Positions 62,498 through 64,000 of a DNA stretch of 64,000 nt are shown here, piece by piece (positions within the stretch are counted from its first letter, which is position 1; the number at the start of each line of letters is the position of its first letter). Source of the DNA: Parvibaculum sp. (GTDB lineage Bacteria > Pseudomonadota > Alphaproteobacteria > Parvibaculales > Parvibaculaceae); contig NZ_JAUYUS010000064.1 of assembly GCF_030694575.1 (NCBI RefSeq), forward strand, positions 1 through 64,000. The letters are read 5' to 3'. The notes beneath the pieces were generated by a model, which was not told where the DNA came from, did no database searches, and was given only the letters and a program-made list of their open reading frames with translations. The position numbers were made by a program, and so were the translations under genes.

Positions 62498-63553
62498 CTA
62501 GTAGGGACCGGTGAAGCTCGGGTCGGGCGTGTCTTTCCAGCGGCGATCGGCGGCGGGTTTCGGCAGTTGCGCGGACGAACCGAGCGTGTCGAGCGCGGCC
62601 TGCGCGATGTCGGTCGCGTCCGGATAGAAAAGATCGGCGAGCGCGGGCGTGGTCGGCGTCGGGATATGCGGCAGGGCGACCGACTGCGGCGCGGCCTTGA
62701 GATAAGGGAAGGCGCGCTTCATCGCGACCGCCATGACCTCCGCCACGACGCCGTAGCTCGCCTGGCCTGTGTCGGCGACAACCAGATGACCCGTCTTCGC
62801 GAGCGAGGCGGCGAGCGTGTCGCCGTCGATGGGGGTCAGGCAGCGGAGATCGATCACCTCCGCCGAGACGCCGGCAGCCGCGAGAAGGTCCGCCGCGCGC
62901 AAGGCTTCGATGGTCATGTGCGAGGTGGCGGCGATGGTGACGTCGCTGCCCTGGTGCAGAACTTCCGCGCCTTCGAGCGGCGAGGTGTAGAGCCCTTCGG
63001 GCACGGGGCCTTCGAGATTGTAGAGCCAGCGGTGCTCGAGAAAGATCACCGGCGCGTCGTCGCGCACGGCCGCGATCAGCATGCCCTTGGCGTCGTAGGG
63101 CCGCGTCGGCATGACGACCTTGAGGCCCGGCACATGCGCGAACCAGGATTGCAGCGACTGCGAATGCTGCGGCCCCTGCCCCCAGCCTCGCCCGATGATC
63201 ATGCGGATGGTCAAGGGCGCGCGCATGACGCCGCCATACATGTAATGCCACTTCGCGGCCTGGTTGACGACCGGCTCCATGGAGAGGAGCGCGAAGTCGA
63301 CGCGCATATGGACGAGGATCGGGCGCTTGCCCTGAATGGCCGCACCGAGCGCGATGCCGGTCATGGCGTTTTCGGAGGACGGCGTGTCGATGACGCGCTC
63401 GGGCCCGAATTCTTCCTGCAGTCCTTTCGTGGTGCCGAAAATGCCGGTCGGTCCCGGCACGCCGAGACCCGCGACGAGCACGTTCGGATCGTCGGCGAGA
63501 AGTTCGCGATGCGCTTCGTGCAGGGCTTCGAAATATTTGAGCTGGCGGACCAT
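62498..63553 (-). CDS. 2-oxoacid dehydrogenase-type E1 beta subunit / transketolase-like
   Basis: A 351-aa E1 beta-type protein. PSSENAMTGIALGAAIQGKRPILVHMRVDF is the region holding the conserved Glu that activates ThDP, AKWHYMYGGVMRAPLTIRMIIGRGWGQGPQHSQSLQSWFAHVPGLKVVMP is the family's central block, and the C-terminal transketolase fold ends DRRWKDTPDPSFTGPY. It pairs with the E1 alpha gene, eight bp upstream. No E2 or E3 gene is visible, so the acceptor is unclear. Confidence 0.85.
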   Translation of the reverse strand: MVRQLKYFEALHEAHRELLADDPNVLVAGLGVPGPTGIFGTTKGLQEEFGPERVIDTPSSENAMTGIALGAAIQGKRPILVHMRVDFALLSMEPVVNQAAKWHYMYGGVMRAPLTIRMIIGRGWGQGPQHSQSLQSWFAHVPGLKVVMPTRPYDAKGMLIAAVRDDAPVIFLEHRWLYNLEGPVPEGLYTSPLEGAEVLHQGSDVTIAATSHMTIEALRAADLLAAAGVSAEVIDLRCLTPIDGDTLAASLAKTGHLVVADTGQASYGVVAEVMAVAMKRAFPYLKAAPQSVALPHIPTPTTPALADLFYPDATDIAQAALDTLGSSAQLPKPAADRRWKDTPDPSFTGPY

Positions 63554-63561
63554 GCGTACCT

Positions 63562-64000
63562 TCAGACCGGAAAGACGTGCTCGGAAAGCTCGGCGGCTTC
63601 CGGATAGGGGCTCGCCTTGGCGAAGGCGACGGCGGCGGCGACTTCATCCCGCGCCTTTTTCATCAGGTCCGCTTCGGCGGCGGCACCAAGCTCGCCGGCG
63701 GCGGCGAGGCGGTCGCGGTAGATCGCGAGCGGATCGCGTATGCGCCAGTCCGCAAGCTCCTCCGCCGTGCGGTAGCCGAGCGGAATATCGTCGCCGGGGC
63801 CGCAATGCTCCATCCAGCGATAGGTCATGCATTCGATGAAGGACGGGCCCTCGCCGGCCCGCGCCCGCGCGACCGCTTCCGCCGCATGGGCATGGACGAC
63901 ATCGGCGTCGTTGCCGTCGCAGGTGACGGAGGGCATGCCATGCGCGGTGCCGAGCAGCGCGATGGGGCGGCCTTCGGGCTGGCGGATGTCCATCGCGGAA
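63562..64000 (-). CDS. 2-oxoacid dehydrogenase-type E1 alpha subunit (3' part, cut by window edge)
   Basis: The C-terminal 145 or so residues are present; the gene continues past 64000. It shows AHGMPSVTCDGNDADVVHAHAAEAVARARAGEGPSFIECMTYRWMEHCGPGDD and GYRTAEELADWRIRDPLAIYRDRL, the thiamine-binding half of E1 alpha. The usual RxxGHS is RWMEHCG. The first ATG in the window (63993) is not taken as the start because the frame is open to the edge and the homology continues. Confidence 0.85.
   Translation of the reverse strand, partial: SAMDIRQPEGRPIALLGTAHGMPSVTCDGNDADVVHAHAAEAVARARAGEGPSFIECMTYRWMEHCGPGDDIPLGYRTAEELADWRIRDPLAIYRDRLAAAGELGAAAEADLMKKARDEVAAAVAFAKASPYPEAAELSEHVFPV

Noticed and set aside
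59431..62514. 1027-codon plus-strand frame
   Set aside because: It is antisense to the FkbM, ThDP and SDR genes, Arg/His/Asp-rich and without motifs; GC-rich codon bias leaves such frames open.
1..64000. CRISPR arrays, insertion sequences, phage genes, rRNA
   Set aside because: None seen on reading both strands; no regularly spaced repeats or transposase motifs.

Overview
The window reads as chromosomal DNA of a high-GC alphaproteobacterium. Markers are a fused CysNC, IalB and DUF502 proteins, a recG / sdhE / mfd neighbourhood and many acyl-CoA enzymes. The mix of fatty-acid and acyl-CoA genes resembles Parvibaculum-like Hyphomicrobiales, but that placement is inference from gene content. 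I see no insertion sequence, phage, CRISPR array or rRNA. There is one tRNA-Ser(UGA). Genes are tightly packed, and several convergent pairs share stop-codon bases.

Layout. 1-4.0 kb (minus): a cell-wall and replication run of rlpA, dacA, tmk, an M23 peptidase and the 5' part of holB. 4.2-8.1 kb: MmgE/PrpD protein, small membrane protein, truncated DUF72 gene, tRNA-Ser, thioesterase, secreted Cys-rich protein, GST. 8.2-13.2 kb: tandem duplicated MFS transporters with near-identical promoter layout, a malyl-CoA-lyase-like enzyme and an Old Yellow Enzyme. 13.3-18.6 kb: hspQ, acetyltransferase, IalB protein, orphan peptide-binding protein, FadL porin. 18.7-24.9 kb: acyl-CoA catabolism (nitronate monooxygenase, two acyl-CoA ligases, histidine phosphatase, CaiB/racemase). 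24.9-27.1 kb: a PutP-type Na+ symporter surrounded by three tiny membrane proteins, one of them only 32 aa and translationally coupled to it. 27.2-35.5 kb: SDR, FrnE/DsbA protein, mfd, sdhE, recG, DUF502. 35.7-39.3 kb: DUF7064-like / kinase-like / DUF6285-like / DUF3089 operon. 39.4-42.4 kb: PAS protein and an MBOAT/SGNH acylation pair. 42.6-45.3 kb: SCP-x thiolase plus HMG-CoA-synthase-like/DUF35 fusion. 45.5-54.5 kb: TPR-SPOR protein, glmS-glmU, galE, cysNC-cysD, small membrane protein. 54.7-58.7 kb: beta carbonic anhydrase, RodZ-like protein, two Rnk-like proteins, GFA, DUF1993. 58.9-64 kb (minus): a five-gene operon of E1 alpha (cut by the window edge), E1 beta, SDR, acetolactate-synthase-like ThDP enzyme and FkbM methyltransferase.

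Functional themes are hydrophobic substrate uptake and CoA-thioester metabolism (FadL, ligases, CaiB, thiolase/DUF35, kinase-like gene), envelope building (GlmS/GlmU/GalE, MBOAT, RlpA, DacA, RodZ-like) and sulfate activation (CysD/CysNC). The least explained loci are the ThDP operon at the right edge, the symporter with its tiny membrane partners, and the thiolase-linked HMGS-like protein whose catalytic Cys position is Gln. Function statements rest on motif recognition by eye; no database search was possible.
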